A DNA stretch of 64,000 nt from Rutpela maculata (GCA_936432065.2 OW386286.2:264449987-264513986), one strand, 5' to 3'; shown: positions 10,201-20,469, counted from the stretch's first letter. Translations and numbers: made by a program. The notes: generated by a model not told the origin, from the sequence alone.

Positions 10201-13200
10201 ATTATCGAATTTTATTGTTGTTGATTTTGAATTTTTATAAAACCCCTACGAGAATAAGACAGCACTAGCACTACGCGATAATGTGCTTATAATGTTAATT
10301 CATTTTTTGGTTGCGACGACAAGTCCTGTTATCTTATGCGATGATATCTCGATTTCAAATTTGCGACACAGGAATTTATTTGAATCAACTTTTCTCGAAA
10401 CCAGTTAGGTTCAGAGCTTCGTAGCAAGAGCACTAAGATTACATGTTCTTGATCAGGCAATCATAGTTAGGTAACAAAATGCCAATAAAGTTAAAGACTA
10501 ACAAATGAGCCCAAGAAAATAGGAGTCTCTCGCTCAGTACGCCCCTGGCTTAAATTCTTGGTGGCAGATGCCGGTGAATGAATGCTTTTATAAATACTAA
10601 CTCGCGTAACAACTTCGTTACATATGTTTTGAGATAAATGAATTTTTATTTGTATACATCTTATAACCAAAACAAGTCTAATATGACTACACTTTACAGA
10701 ATCTTTTTCATTAGGTCTCAGTTGTGTATATCATATTATTATGAAAGTTACATGTATAAACAAGCTAAAAACGTACTCTTCGTCAATTTACTGAGCTTTT
10801 TATATATGATTGTTACACATTCTATAGGATACTCTTCGCAGTTTTTTTGTAAATAATGTAAGTTTTTGGACATCCTAAATTTTGTGATACCATCTTTGTT
10901 GTGAAAAAAATTACATGGAAAAAAAAATGGAAAAAAAATATCCAACCTGTGTGAGATTCGAACACGGGACCTTTGGATTGCAACGCAAAGCTTTAGCTGC
11001 TGCGCCACCAGCTATTGCTACAAAAACTGATTGTGATATATACCTTTCGACAATCATACATAGGTATTTCAACTCGTACTTCTATGAAATATATATTAGT
11101 AAAATTCATAAACAAAAAAAAATATATTATGGAGATAATATTTCGCAAGATTTCCATTTTAGTACAAGCGACAAAAATTAAGAGAATATATTTTTTTTAA
11201 TTAAATAATTAATAACTTTTTTATTTACTGATCTATTTTCTTCAATTTCAAACAATATGGTTCTTCCTCTAGCTAACACTAACTTACTTTCCAAATTTCA
11301 ATACAATCGGATTTTTCTTTCTTAAGTTATCGTGCTTACAAGAAACGTGACGGACGGACAGACGGACAGAATTCGTTCACTAACACAATGATATGAAATT
11401 TTTTTCTCTACGAGCGATATTTACGATTTTAGAAATATGCCGATCAAATACAATATACTCTTCGTTTTTGCGAAGGGTATAATAATGAACAGATTTCACA
11501 AGATTTCTATCAATAGACCAAGCAACGAATGATTATAGAGGGAAATTTTAGGGACAGAAAATTTGACTTAGGAACTTTGTTTGGACTAGTCTGGAGATGA
11601 ACATATCAAAAGTCCCCACTCCTAGGTGGTGAGCGGGGGCACTTTAAAAGTCCCATTTTTTGGTTTTGCGCTTATATCTCGGAAACTATGGGTCGTATGG
11701 AAAAAGGTAATCTACGCAAAATTAAACATAATTAAATTTCCTACAAGAATGTCTATATTCATTTTCTTCCGATGTATTATAGTTTACGAGATATTCGCCA
11801 GCCAAAATAGATAATTAAAAAAAAAGTATTAGTTACCTTGAATATTTCTATCAAAGCGGCAGTGGCGGCTCGTGATATTTTCTGCAGAGGAGGCTTGATA
11901 TTTTGAAAGACAATTAACTTGCAATATGATTACAATTTGTACATTTCCCCACCACCCTCGAGGTAGTACAACGGCGCGTTACATTTTTTTGTCGTGGGTT
12001 GTTCGCCAGGATACCGATTCACGACTTGAGAGAATAAAAGAATAAAAAGAAAAGGAAATAGAAAATATAATGAGACGAAAAAATCATTCTCATGAAATTT
12101 CCGTTCCTACGCCTCGAGTATCGGTATCCAAAGGAGCCCTACTATCCCACTTATAATTAAGTTATAACTTTTAATAAAAATCAAAATAGTTTTGGAAAAA
12201 AAATTAAAGTATTTTCCTACAAACAAAAATTGTATTCATTATCACTGCCAGAGTGTAAAATTATAACTTTTAATAAAAATTAAAATAGCTTTGAGAAAGA
12301 AGTTATATAAAAAAATATAACCGCGGAAGAATTAAAAAATATTTCCTAAAAAATAAATAACGCAAATAAATATTTTTTCTAAAATAACAACTATATTAAT
12401 CTTTGGTGTAAAGCCTAAATATTTTTATAAATGAGTGGTAACCTGCGATTTTCGGAACTAGCAAAATGGTTGATTACTTCATCATAAAATGAATCGTGTT
12501 TCTTCAATTCTGACAAAAAATGTTTTTCTATTGAAATAAGCGATACATTTGAGAGGCGGTCTTGACTTATTTTGTTTCTAGTAAATGTTTTTATGCGTTT
12601 AAGTGCTGAAAATGATCGTTCTACAGAAGCTGAGGTTACTGGAATTGTTGACACTAATGATAAAAGTTTGTACAGTTCGGGTAGACAGCTTTTTAAATTA
12701 TTATTATATATATAAGTAAGCATTTCTTGAGATGATTTTGGATTTGCTAAAAGTTGCTGGTCAGAATACAACACGCATAGTTCATTTTTTAACGAAATAC
12801 GGTCAAAAAAAGGATAATGGTCCATTAATTTCTCCATTAGACTGGTAGGGAATGATTTAGAAAACGCTGTAAAATTATTAGGATTTACTAAATCGTAACA
12901 TTGCAAAGTATTTAAATCAGAAAATCTAATTTCAATTTGGACTATAATGGTGTCTAAAATTTCTATAAAAATTTGTTTGTAATGTATATCTGCCCTGTCA
13001 AAGTTATATGTTGTCTTTCTTTTTTTAAATTGTGGCCCTGGCTCATCATCTACGTTTTCAGTATTTTCTAAAAAAATATTGTATAAAGTATTGAAATGTA
13101 TTTCGTTATTGCGAAATTCTTTTAATTTAGATATAAGTGACTTAAGTCTATTTTTAGAATATGTTATATCAGTTAGTTTATTCTGTAAAATTTGGAAAAC

Positions 13201-16200
13201 AACATCAGTTTGCTCAAAAATCATGTTAAAAGCTTTTAGAAAAAATATGAAATTTTTATCCAACAATAACGATTTTAATCCGTAAGCTGCTCTTAAAGTC
13301 TGAGCGTCATTTAAAAAATCTTCACTTTCCGAAATAAAATTAAAAACGTCAATAAGTTCTTTCCTGTATTTGTCAACAGTGAAAACAACTCTAGATGAAA
13401 AATTCCAACGAGTGGGAGCGTTTGTCGGAATTCTATGTTTCATATTAATTGTATTTAAAACATCAGTTCTTTTGGTAGATTTTGAAAAAAATGACGAAAA
13501 ACCAGTAATATTTGAAAAAAATATTCTAACTTCTTTAATTCCGTTACATGCTTTACTCAGAACTAAATTTAATTGATGTGCATAACAGTGAATGAAGTAA
13601 GCTTGAGGAGCAATATCTTTTATTTTTGTTTGGAGTCCATTAAGATGCCCTGACATAACTGCAGCGCCGTCATAGGTTTGTGCTATTAATTTATTTTTCA
13701 AATCAAATTTACCAAATTCGTCGATTAATAATTTAAATAAACTCTCCGCGTTTCTTCCACTACTCACATCAAGAAAACCAACAAACCTTTCAATAACTTC
13801 GCCGTGCATTACATATCTCAGGTACTGTCCGTCGTTTCGTCAATTTGCCACGAGAAAAATTCGCAATTATATAGTTCTTCATAAATTTTGCCTTTAACAA
13901 TCGAGCTAACACTCTCAATTAGATCATTTTGAATTGATTTAGATGTTCCGGAAAAAATAGTGGCGTTATTCAAAAAGTTCTCTAATTTTGGATCATACAT
14001 TTTAAAAAAATCTATTAGCTCTTTGAAATTTCCTTTATTGCACGAATCGCGTTTTTCGTCATGCCCTCGGAAAGAATTTTCTTGCGAAGATAAATATATA
14101 ACGGCATCAATTAATCTCTTTAATATTTCCCTATTTTCACGGACCTTTTCATTAAAATTTTCTATTTCTCTCTTATGTGCAGATTCCAAATAATTTACAA
14201 TATTTTGTTTACCAAATATTTCGAATTTAACGCAAGATGAAATGTGCTCCTGGGATTTTTCGTGCTTTTGTAAACCTCGCGACAAATTTTTCAAATTATT
14301 AAACCCGGTCCTGCCCCAAATTGAGGATTGATCATTAGTGAATAATAAACATCTCCAACAATATAATTTGTTTCTAACTGTTGATGCCGTTAACCACTCG
14401 ATTTTTTTATAATTGTTATCACAAAACCCTCTGTTTTGTTTTCTACTTTTAAAAACTAACGAAGGCATTGCTGGTGTAGGCCTAGCAATTCTTTTAATTC
14501 TTACCTTTTCGTCGTAAGTAAGAGTAGAAAATCCATTTAATAACAAATAATCCACCACGTCTGGACAACAAGAGATGTTGTTGGGAATATTTTCACCTAG
14601 AGCACTCATTTCTAGCCCGCCTATCAAATGTTTTATGTATTTTAATGTCAAGTTGATCTTAACCGGCTAAACGACAAATTACCACTGACAGTTCGTTTTC
14701 CTGTGAATCACCTGAACCAAATAAAATCGAGTACAACAAATATCAAAGGGACCGCTGCGAGTGAAAGTACTTGTCTTCTCTATACTGTGCCTGAACTCCT
14801 GAACTGCACATGCGCTATAAAGAACTGACGACTGAGGCTAGCGGCCTAGCTTGTCTTATTTGAAGTGTTGCTAGACAACGCAAAAGTAATGCAAGGTCAT
14901 TTATGTTAAAACTAAATGCCTTGAAGTTGGAAGCTATTTCGTATAAGCCTCAAGCGAAGCGCTCTGTTCATTCAATGAAAGACCGGGTCGCCCGGGAAAT
15001 ATGCATAAAAAGACAATCCGGACTGTGACGTTATAGGTATGTTTGTGGAAAGGAAATGCAGAACTTTTTTATACACTGAAAATTAATTAATGAACTATAA
15101 ACAATAAACAATATTGAAAATTGAGATATACCTAAGTAGAAATTTCTACAAGTAAAAGATATTAATTTGGAAGATTGCAAGATATGTTGCTTCTTCCAAA
15201 GGGAGGCTCAGCCTCCCCTGCCTCCCCTGACGAGCCGCCACTGCAAAGCGGTTTACCGTGGTCTGCTAATAAATCATAGTCACAAAACAATCTTTATTTT
15301 ACAACACTCGACGTATTTACTAACGTAATTTTTTGTCGAAATCTATACATTTCATTAAATATATAGTGTGACTTACTTAAAATGAAGACGCCCTTATAAG
15401 TTTTTTATTTTTGTTTCCGATTTGAATTAAATTTTACTCAAGTATAGAACAAATTAGGATCTACTTATGACCAGAAAAACATTCGCCTGCTACATAGACA
15501 TTCTTGTAGGAAATTTAATTATGTTTAATTTTGCGTAGATTACCTTTTTCCATACGACGCATAGTTTCCGAGATATAAGCAAAAAAACAAAAAATGGGAT
15601 CTTTAAAGTGCCCCCTCCCCCCCGCTCACCACCTAGGAGTGGGGACTTTTGATATGTTCATCTCCAGACTAGTCCAAACAAAGTTCCGAAGTCAAATTTT
15701 CTGTCCCTAAAATTTCCCTCTACGCTCTTTTTTGAGCATTCGTTGCCTGGCCTACAATTACAAATCGTAAAAATTAGGAAAGCAGTTTTTTAAAATTTAA
15801 ATTAATAACATTTTTATTTACTGATAGGATTCTTTCTCTAGCTAACACTAATTTACTGTACTAAAATGATCATGCTTACAAGAAACGCGACACACAGATG
15901 GGCAGACGGACATTTTGAAAGTTGTCCAAAATTCTTTCACTAAAACAATATAATTTTTTTTTGTCTACGAGCACTATTTACGATTTAAAAATGTGCCGAT
16001 TAAATGCAATACCCTCTTCGTATTCGTATTTCGTAATATTATGAAATAATAATTAAATAATTATTGTTTATTCATCACTTAAATCAGGTAAATCTAGAGA
16101 TAAGTACTAGCAGTGTACACGCACACCTAGAATGTCTTTGCATTACACAAAGTTTTTAAAATAATTTGATAGATGTTATTCGCTTACCTGCCAGGTTCCA

Positions 16201-16259
16201 ATTCCAATAGCGGGCATTTTAAGGCCTCCTGGCAAATCCATAAATATCTTTGCAGCCAT
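4015..16259 (-). CDS. Aldo-keto reductase, copy 1 (join of four exons; 3' end open)
   Basis: Joined exons 16188-16259, 6701-7063, 4658-4905 and 4015-4275 give 314 codons in one frame. The protein starts MAAKIFMDLPGGLKMPAIG. It has the AKR tetrad Asp47 (HIDTA), Tyr52 (FVYQNE), Lys81 (TTKLP) and His114 (LIHFP). It also has SNFN after the fourth strand region, the AYSPLG loop and the cofactor-binding IPKSVTPARLKENIDVF. The family reduces aldehydes, ketones or sugars with NAD(P)H in the cytosol; the substrate cannot be told from sequence. All introns have GT-AG ends, with phases 0, 0 and 2. Exon 4 ends CCAGG|GTAAGT, where an in-frame TAA overlaps the donor. The last exon is missing from the window, so the gene is partial here. 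Intron 1 (9.1 kb) and intron 2 (1.8 kb) are swollen by transposons. Confidence 0.9.
4276..4657 (-). other. AKR copy 1 intron 3
   Basis: A 382-base AT-rich intron with GT-AG ends. I see no repeat or gene in it. Confidence 0.7.
4658..4905 (-). CDS. AKR copy 1, exon 3
   Basis: 248 bases. It starts AAAATGGAAGAGCAA after a TTTTTAG acceptor and ends GGAAAAGA|GTAAGT (phase 2). It encodes KMEEQVDAGRTKTIGISNFN through AYSPLGSPGYNKF. About 84 percent of residues match copy 2 by eye. Confidence 0.95.
4943..6058. mobile_element. Tc1/mariner-type long-TIR element carrying a captured exon
   Basis: Terminal inverted repeats of about 330 bases run from 4943-5273 and 5718-6058. Both begin CAGTCATTTGGT and are flanked by TA, the usual target duplication of Tc1/mariner elements. 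The arms match closely (for example CCGCCATATTGG.AAAAATGG and AACATGCGTT.TGGCC near the inner ends). The 445-base centre contains no transposase but a Cys-rich coding segment. It sits in intron 2 of AKR copy 1, so the insertion is tolerated. It is most likely a non-autonomous element that picked up foreign coding DNA. Confidence 0.85.
5218..5613 (+). CDS. Captured Cys-rich exon inside the inverted-repeat element
   Basis: An open frame of 131 codons; the ATG and about the first 17 codons lie in the left inverted repeat. From WPAPETLLKLISCKCKK it reads a cysteine module spaced C-x-C-x3-C-x3-C-x8-C-x3-C-x2-C-x4-C (CKCKKGCEKACDYREAG, then LKCSIVCTNCSGIC). A long acidic stretch (EEETETVLEQMYDEIEDEED) follows, and it ends in a basic tail (RIAKRRRMR). 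Similar Cys modules occur near the C-termini of repeat-associated insect proteins, often as the last exon. Only that exon is here, so it is probably a fragment rather than a working gene. Whether it is transcribed is unknown. Confidence 0.55.
   Translation: MNSFSVRAPQNLLQHAFWPAPETLLKLISCKCKKGCEKACDYREAGLKCSIVCTNCSGICYNSQILSEEETETVLEQMYDEIEDEEDCNKTDNPIADYVDEISICDVLIGTEDDELATPGPSRIAKRRRMR
6059..6700. other. Remainder of AKR copy 1 intron 2
   Basis: AT-rich intron sequence. I recognise no gene or named repeat. Confidence 0.5.
6701..7063 (-). CDS. AKR copy 1, exon 2 (catalytic exon)
   Basis: 121 codons starting at ATD DAELEKAL after the acceptor TTTACAG at 7070-7064 and ending ATATGGAAG|GTATCT. 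It carries all four catalytic residues (HIDTA, FVYQNE, TTKLP, LIHFP). It differs from copy 2 mainly after KYVEGE, where copy 1 has two extra codons. Confidence 0.95.
7375..8514 (+). pseudogene. LINE reverse transcriptase relic (split by a SINE)
   Basis: One frame is open over 7380-8036 and encodes fingers and palm: KCPVGIFRDLSRAFDCISH (motif A), IGVPQGSILGPALFILFIND (motif B), then MYPDHISVI where YADD is expected, so the active site is destroyed. The reading continues in other frames to about 8514, ending SPRFIGLKLFNRL (conserved end of CR1/Jockey-type ORF2), where a SINE interrupts it. The rest resumes at 8751. It lies in intron 1 of AKR copy 1, antisense to that gene. Confidence 0.85.
8515..8746 (-). 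mobile_element. tRNA-derived SINE inserted in the LINE relic
   Basis: On the minus strand the 5' end reads GGCACGGTAGCTCAATCGG, a good RNA polymerase III A box (TAGCTCAATCGG). It is followed about 60 bases on by a B box (GGTTCGACCCC). A unique body follows (GGTGGGTGTGGATG...) and a 3' tail of TTTATG repeats at about 8520-8545. LINE coding sequence lies on both sides. I could not define the target duplication exactly. Confidence 0.85.
8747..8900 (+). pseudogene. LINE ORF2 C-terminal remnant beyond the SINE
   Basis: The reading REYLLRKNFLSDKCYYYQSF resembles the very C-terminal end of CR1/Jockey ORF2 (FKR.LK.YLL...FYS..E). It follows naturally after LFNRL on the other side of the SINE. Confidence 0.55.
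9009..9305 (+). repeat. Family A repeat, copy 1 (3' truncated)
   Basis: Starts at the family A head (CTTCCACCCCAGTGGAAG, then TATAGTAACGA) and follows the family through GTCATGAAACGT, a short GTCT stretch, GAACCGTTTAAGATA and TACCCCCATTACCAC, then stops. Family A is described under the full copy at 46424-47146. Confidence 0.8.
9306..10740. other. AKR copy 1 intron 1, unassigned part
   Basis: Very AT-rich. Open frames at 9834-10094 and 10638-10856 have no family features and low-complexity composition. I see nothing I can name. Confidence 0.5.
10745..11490 (+). repeat. Family B repeat, copy 1, with tRNA-like module
   Basis: Begins near ACAAGCTAAAAACGTACTC and ends near ATACTCTTCGTTTTTGCGAA; both ends carry TACTCTTCG. 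Inside are a tRNA-like segment (10945-11015, minus) and CTAGCTAACACTAA, AGAAACGTGACGGACGGAC and CACTAACACAATG. A closely related copy in inverted orientation lies at 50255-50945 and a partial direct copy at 15760-16040. Confidence 0.75.
10945..11015 (-). other. tRNA-like sequence inside family B repeat
   Basis: On the minus strand GCTGGTGGCGCAGCAGCTAA resembles a D arm with A box and GTGTTCGAATC a B box. A T-rich stretch follows, as after a pol III terminator. The acceptor stem does not close convincingly and the sequence sits in a dispersed repeat, so I read it as a tRNA-derived module and not a functional tRNA. Confidence 0.6.
11860..15243 (-). mobile_element. hAT transposon, 3384 bp, with 8-bp target duplication
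   Basis: Terminal inverted repeats begin CAGTGGCGGCTCGT at both ends. They are flanked by a perfect 8-base duplication CAAAGCGG at 11852-11859 and 15244-15251, the hallmark of hAT insertion. It encodes a single hAT transposase on the minus strand. A deletion derivative with the same ends occurs at 44544-44699. The perfect duplication and nearly open gene suggest a fairly recent insertion. Confidence 0.95.
12415..14609 (-). pseudogene. hAT transposase (ZMYM1-like), one frameshift
   Basis: The first ATG in frame is at 14609 (MSALGENIPNN). The N-terminal part is a TTF-type zinc finger region (CWRCLLF, then NLSRGLQKHEKSQEH). Next comes a DUF4371-like RNase H-fold segment with SWQIDETTD, then YDGAAVMSGHLNGLQ, HCYAHQLNLVLSKA, TRWNFSSR and a hAT C-terminal dimerisation region (PVTSASVERSFSALKRIK, then RLSNVSLISIE). 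The reading breaks at 13810-13830: one frame ends DETTDST-stop, while the other resumes QYLRYVMHGEV. A few residues seem lost there. Apart from that break about 730 codons are open and the expected acidic residues are visible. Restored or not, the element may be mobilised in trans. Confidence 0.9.
15760..16040 (+). repeat. Family B repeat, partial copy
   Basis: Matches the right half of family B: CTAGCTAACACTAA, CAAGAAACGCGACACACAGA, CACTAAAACAATAT, TACGAGCACTATTTACGA and TACCCTCTTCGTATTCG. It lies in intron 1 of AKR copy 1, about 150 bases from exon 1. Confidence 0.65.
16188..16259 (-). CDS. AKR copy 1, exon 1
   Basis: 72 bases, 24 codons (MAAKIFMDLPGGLKMPAIGIGTWQ read as two parts: MAAKIFMDLPGG and LKMPAIGIGTWQ). 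It ends at donor CAG|GTAAGC, phase 0. It is too short to show up as an open reading frame on its own; it was found by its AKR N-terminal GLKMPAIG.GTW motif and its near twin at 51850-51921. Confidence 0.93.
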
Positions 16260-16343
16260 ATTTTCCACTAATAAATAATTCAAACACAATAATTAAGAGT
16301 ATTAAAAATATTAGCTTATAACGTTCTATCTGACTCTCGCGCT

Positions 16344-16383
16344 GGCTACTAACTTGGTGTGCGTTATGTGTGTTATTTATTAA
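16344..16383 (-). promoter_or_regulatory. Predicted core promoter of AKR copy 1
   Basis: On the minus strand an AT-rich TATA-like box (AATAAATAACACA, about 16373-16382) is followed about 30 bases downstream by AGTTAGTAGCC (16344-16354), an initiator-like sequence. The same arrangement occurs upstream of AKR copy 2 (TATAAATAGCACA, then AGTTAGTAGCT). Conservation between the paralogues, rather than the motifs alone, supports the call. The predicted 5' leader is about 90 bases. Confidence 0.5.
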
Positions 16384-16399
16384 CCGATGTCAGAGCCGG

Positions 16400-17683
16400 T
16401 AGATGAGATTTGTATATTATCTACATGTGAATGTTATGTTATTGTTATTAGATAGTGAGATGCATGGAATCCATCTCAAGGTGATTTATTGTTTATTTAG
16501 TGACATTCAATATTCGTATCTATGTAATATTGTTTAGAAGTGTCAAAATTTATATTTATTAATCAAATCAAGTGTAATTTAGTCGTTTTAACATATGGAG
16601 TCGCTCATACTGGCTGGCAGAGAATATAGATTTTGTAAACGTCGAATTTGTGTACAGTTAACATTGACCTTGATTTAATCGCGTCGGTTGCCTTGAGCGA
16701 ATGACTACGCGAATATACCAAATTCACCCATAATTTCAGAAATTTAAATGATTTATTCCTGAATGAATTCGATAAGAAAAGGAAATAAAAGGAAAAAATT
16801 TAACTTTGCATACGTTGATGTTCAATTTTACTTACTCTTTCATGAATCAATTTAATTTACCTCGGGATTCAAGGTCAAATTATTTTACTGCAGGCCGGAA
16901 GGGAGTTTGAAATGCGTTTTTTACAATATTACACTATCTTACACTACATCTTAAAAATAAGCATTTTATCGAAAAATATCTGGTTTTTAAAAAGTACCTA
17001 TATGAAATTTTCCTATGAGACTTGTCAAAACCTTTTATCGATAAAAATTGATCGTGATGCAAAATTTTGCATCACTCGCCTTTTCGAAGAAATCAAATTT
17101 TTACGCTGTATTTTTACCACAGAAGACAAGAACTATACAGAAACGAAAGCTTGCTGCGGTACCTTTGACATCGGGTGTCTGATTTATGTGACCTCGAAGT
17201 GACAGTAATATGCCTTACTACACTCAGAGAAATGATGTACACAAAAAATATATCAATATTTCGGTCCAATACACTGTACACTGGGAAAACTGTCTTGTTT
17301 TATATTTAGTAGATAGGTACATGAATAGGAATACGTATATATGGTATTAATGAAGTTGGTGGCCTAAGTCATGGTGTATTGCAGAATGTTCAAAAAAATA
17401 AGTACACATTTATATTTATATCCCGTATTTCAGGCATCATTAATCATAATAATACGCTTTTAAGCCAATGCATTTTTTTTTCATTCTGCTACCAGAATAA
17501 GAACATACTATTATGGAAAGTAGTACAAGGTATAGATATACAATGAAAGAAACATATATTATGTAGCTTAAAATTAAACACGAGATTTGATGAAGAATAT
17601 ATTTTCAATATTGTTGAATAGAATATTACAAATCAAATAGTACAGTAAAAAAAATGTTTACGTAAAATAACAATATACGTGAA
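16400..17683. other. Intergenic region upstream of AKR copy 1
   Basis: AT-rich. A degenerate block at about 16890-17220 (GAAATCAAATTTTTACGC..., GAAAGCTTG) shares short stretches with 21120-21580 and 23390-23830, suggesting an old unclassified repeat. No gene is seen. Confidence 0.4.
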
Positions 17684-17685
17684 TA

Positions 17686-18058
17686 GGGCATGTGCACGTG
17701 ACGTCACAGCTAACCTCAAAAATATATATTTCTTACGATTTATGAGTATTTCGTAGCTGTTATTAAAATTTCAGCTTGGTTTCCATACTTTCAACTAAAT
17801 TCAGTGTAATGTTTATGAAGTTCTAAATACTTTCTCCTAATAAAATAGGACTTTTTTTGTAGGTTGGAAACCTAACCTGTAATTAGCAGTGTATTTTTAT
17901 TAACCAACTTTATTGAAAAATTATTAGCCTGAATTTTTAAATATTTGCTTGGAGCCAGTATTGCTCCAAGCTGAAATGAGTATACAAACATTAAAAATGA
18001 GAATAAACCTGACAAACTTAAAATTTGAGGTTATGTTAGTTATATGATGCACATGCAC
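17686..18058. mobile_element. MITE with GCATGTGCA inverted ends, TA flanks
   Basis: The ends GGGCATGTGCACGTGACG and (reverse) GTGCATGTGCATCATATA are followed by AACCTCAAA in both arms. Inner partners CAGCTTGG and CCAAGCTG also pair. TA flanks both ends. It has no coding capacity and is probably a Tc1/mariner-group MITE. Confidence 0.7.
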
Positions 18059-19605
18059 TATTATTTTTTTTAATTGATACAATGAAAAGTTCTTTAGTAT
18101 GATACGAGTTGAGAGTCAATACTTAATTACCTTATTCATGGTCACAATACAATTCTGTTCATTAGAAACTGATGAACATATTCTGTAACTTATTGAATTT
18201 CTGATAAGAAAATATTTCTTTAATATCACTTCTTTTCAACTGCTAATTGTTTAGTATATCTAACATTGCTTTCTAGTTGTTTCAGTAATATAAATTTGTA
18301 CACTCAAAACACCAAAAAGAGCATATGAAATCGCGCCTATCTAGTTTCATAGTTAAATCAATCAGTAAAGAATAGTCATACAACTTTATTTGTTTTCGTA
18401 AACAAATAGTAGTTTAATAATCATATCTCTTGTAACAAATTAAATAGTACAATGGCATTTTTTTATGTTCACTAACCATTTTCAATTTGGTCTACAATTA
18501 AATAGTACAACGACTTTGTTTTTTGTTCACCAACTAATTTTTGGGTTAATCTACACTTTATTGTATGATGAAGTTTTTTTTGGTTAGCCAAAATCTCAGT
18601 ATTGAGACATCAGACCACCCAAACCAAAGATTAGAGATCGTTTATAAGATCCATCCAAATATATCGATGATCCCTGAGAGAATTTGAACACTGCAATCAT
18701 GTTATTCATTTTCTATAAATTCATAAGAGTGTAAGATAATGCATGATTGATTATTGTCAGTGATTTGTATGTGGCGTCATCTGGGAATAATTTCTGTAAT
18801 AGACTACGTGGTAAGCAAGCAAATTTTATGGTAATTCTTTTATAACTTTTAGAAGACGACAATAATATTGGTTTGTCTACAAATTTAAAATCTCCACGTT
18901 CCATGACATTTTAAGCCTATTTGAACAATAAAAATTTTCAAAAATTTTTTTGTCGTTACTATACTTCCACTGGATGTTGAAGTAAAATAACAGTAAAATA
19001 TATTTATTTAATGTGGTACTTTTATGCAACCCTATATTTTCACACGTGTCAAAATTACGTCATTAGAAAAACAGGTTTTTATTTAGATAACGTACAGTAC
19101 ATCATCTAGGTTGGCCATGAATTTTCCTGTCTTTTAGTAATACTATTTGGAATTTTACGGAAATAATGGATTTCATCAAGGTAGGTTTTTCTGTATCTCA
19201 TATTCAAACGCTTTTTACAGCCCAGCTATTCAAAATAGACATATGACACCCGTGATTTTTTTGTAGGAAATCTAATTTTCAACAACTTCGTTTATATCCA
19301 TTTTTTTTTCATAACTTTGACGGTTATTGCAGCGTTTCGCGTACAAGCCTGTGACACACCATTTTTCTATGATTTTTTAACTGTTCTTACGTATAACCCG
19401 CGACATTTTCAGTCATTATTTGGCATAACCACTATTATTAATCACTAGACAGACACAATAATAAATAAATAAAGGTATTAAAGAAAAAACGCAGTGGGCA
19501 TTGTTTTTCACCTATTAGAATTGAACTTCTGAAGTGACAGTTAAGCTAAAATAATTTAAAATTCAATAAAGCTCATGAGAACAACCCCACGACGATTGTT
19601 AACAG
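18059..19605. other. Intergenic, AT-rich
   Basis: No gene is recognised. Only a fragment of family A at 18900-18985 can be named; the weak open frame at 18713-18904 has no family features. Confidence 0.5.
18900..18985 (-). repeat. Family A repeat, head fragment
   Basis: The reverse complement gives TTACTTCAACATCCAGTGGA, TATAGTAACGAC, ATTGTTCAAATAGGC and GTCATGGA, the first 85 bases of family A. Confidence 0.8.
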
Positions 19606-19613
19606 AATCTAGT

Positions 19614-20453
19614 TAGGGATTGCAATACCGGTTAACCGGTTAACCGGTTAACCGGTTATCAGGACAAAAAACACATGATGATAATTACCGGTTATTTTAA
19701 TTTTTTACCGGTAATTTCGGTAAATTCTGAACTTAAGATATGTCACGTATTCAACGTTTCTAATTATGTCAGTGACTAGTATTCACTAAATACAGAGTGA
19801 CTGTCCCAACACTGAGCACTTTTAACAATAAATAAATAATATTATAAAAAGTAAAATCCAAATACCAAGCCCCAAGAAATACAAGAGAGACATTGACAAT
19901 ATCTTGCGACAGAAAATTGAATATTTTACTTCCGCAAATATCCGTGGAAATACATTTAGAAGTAGGTTATTAACAATTCTTATTAACTTATCGACCCACC
20001 AATATCGATTGAGGAAGGGCATCTCCAGCTGGTGGTATTCTATGCACAAATATCAGACGACTAACAGATACAGCTTTCAAAAACAAACCCTTTTAATGGG
20101 CTGTTTTTAAAAAATATTGTATTTTTAGATTAGGTATTCAGTAAATGCCCTATTTTAGTTTATGTTTATAATTTTTGTTATTTAAGTTGATATTTTTGTT
20201 ATTTACAGAATAATTATCTATTTAAATTTATTTCATTTATATTTTTTCCTTTTGATAAAAAACCTTTTGTTTGTTCATTATAATGAATATATGTATATAA
20301 AAATGTTTTTTGTTAAATTTGGATAATTTTGTACATGGAAAAAGACAATTGCCATTTTCTAAAAATTACCGGTAAATACCGGTTAACCGGTTATTTACAT
20401 TTTTATTTACCGATTTACCGGTTATTAAAACTTCCGGTAAATTGCAATCCCTA
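19614..20453. mobile_element. hAT-type non-autonomous element, 840 bp
   Basis: Ends TAGGGATTGCAAT at both sides, flanked by a perfect 8-base duplication AATCTAGT (19606-19613 and 20454-20461). Subterminal ACCGGTTA repeats run in tandem on the left (four copies) and scattered on the right, like transposase-binding repeats in other hAT elements. No transposase domain is recognisable inside. Confidence 0.9.
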
Positions 20454-20469
20454 AATCTAGTAGGGTTTG

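Larger units (their letters stand above)
11519..15750. mobile_element. Long-TIR element hosting a nested hAT transposon
   Basis: Inverted arms of roughly 240-250 bases lie at about 11519-11760 and 15497-15750. They share GAGGGAAATTTTAGGGACAG, CACTCCTAGGTGGTGAGCGG and CGTAGATTACCTTTTTCC (in reverse on one side). The interior outside the hAT is about 340 bases of AT-rich sequence without a gene. The hAT at 11860-15243 inserted later. Family is unknown; I did not find a clear target duplication. Confidence 0.75.

Noticed and set aside
10945..11015. Possible functional tRNA gene
   Set aside because: A and B boxes are visible, but the acceptor stem does not pair and the sequence is part of a dispersed repeat. 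The same applies at 8670-8746, 31925-31990, 50705-50765 and 58250-58545.
19822..20049. Open frames inside the 840-bp hAT-type element that might be a transposase remnant
   Set aside because: Neither strand shows a hAT motif such as SVERSFS or a zinc finger; hydrophobic low-complexity translation.
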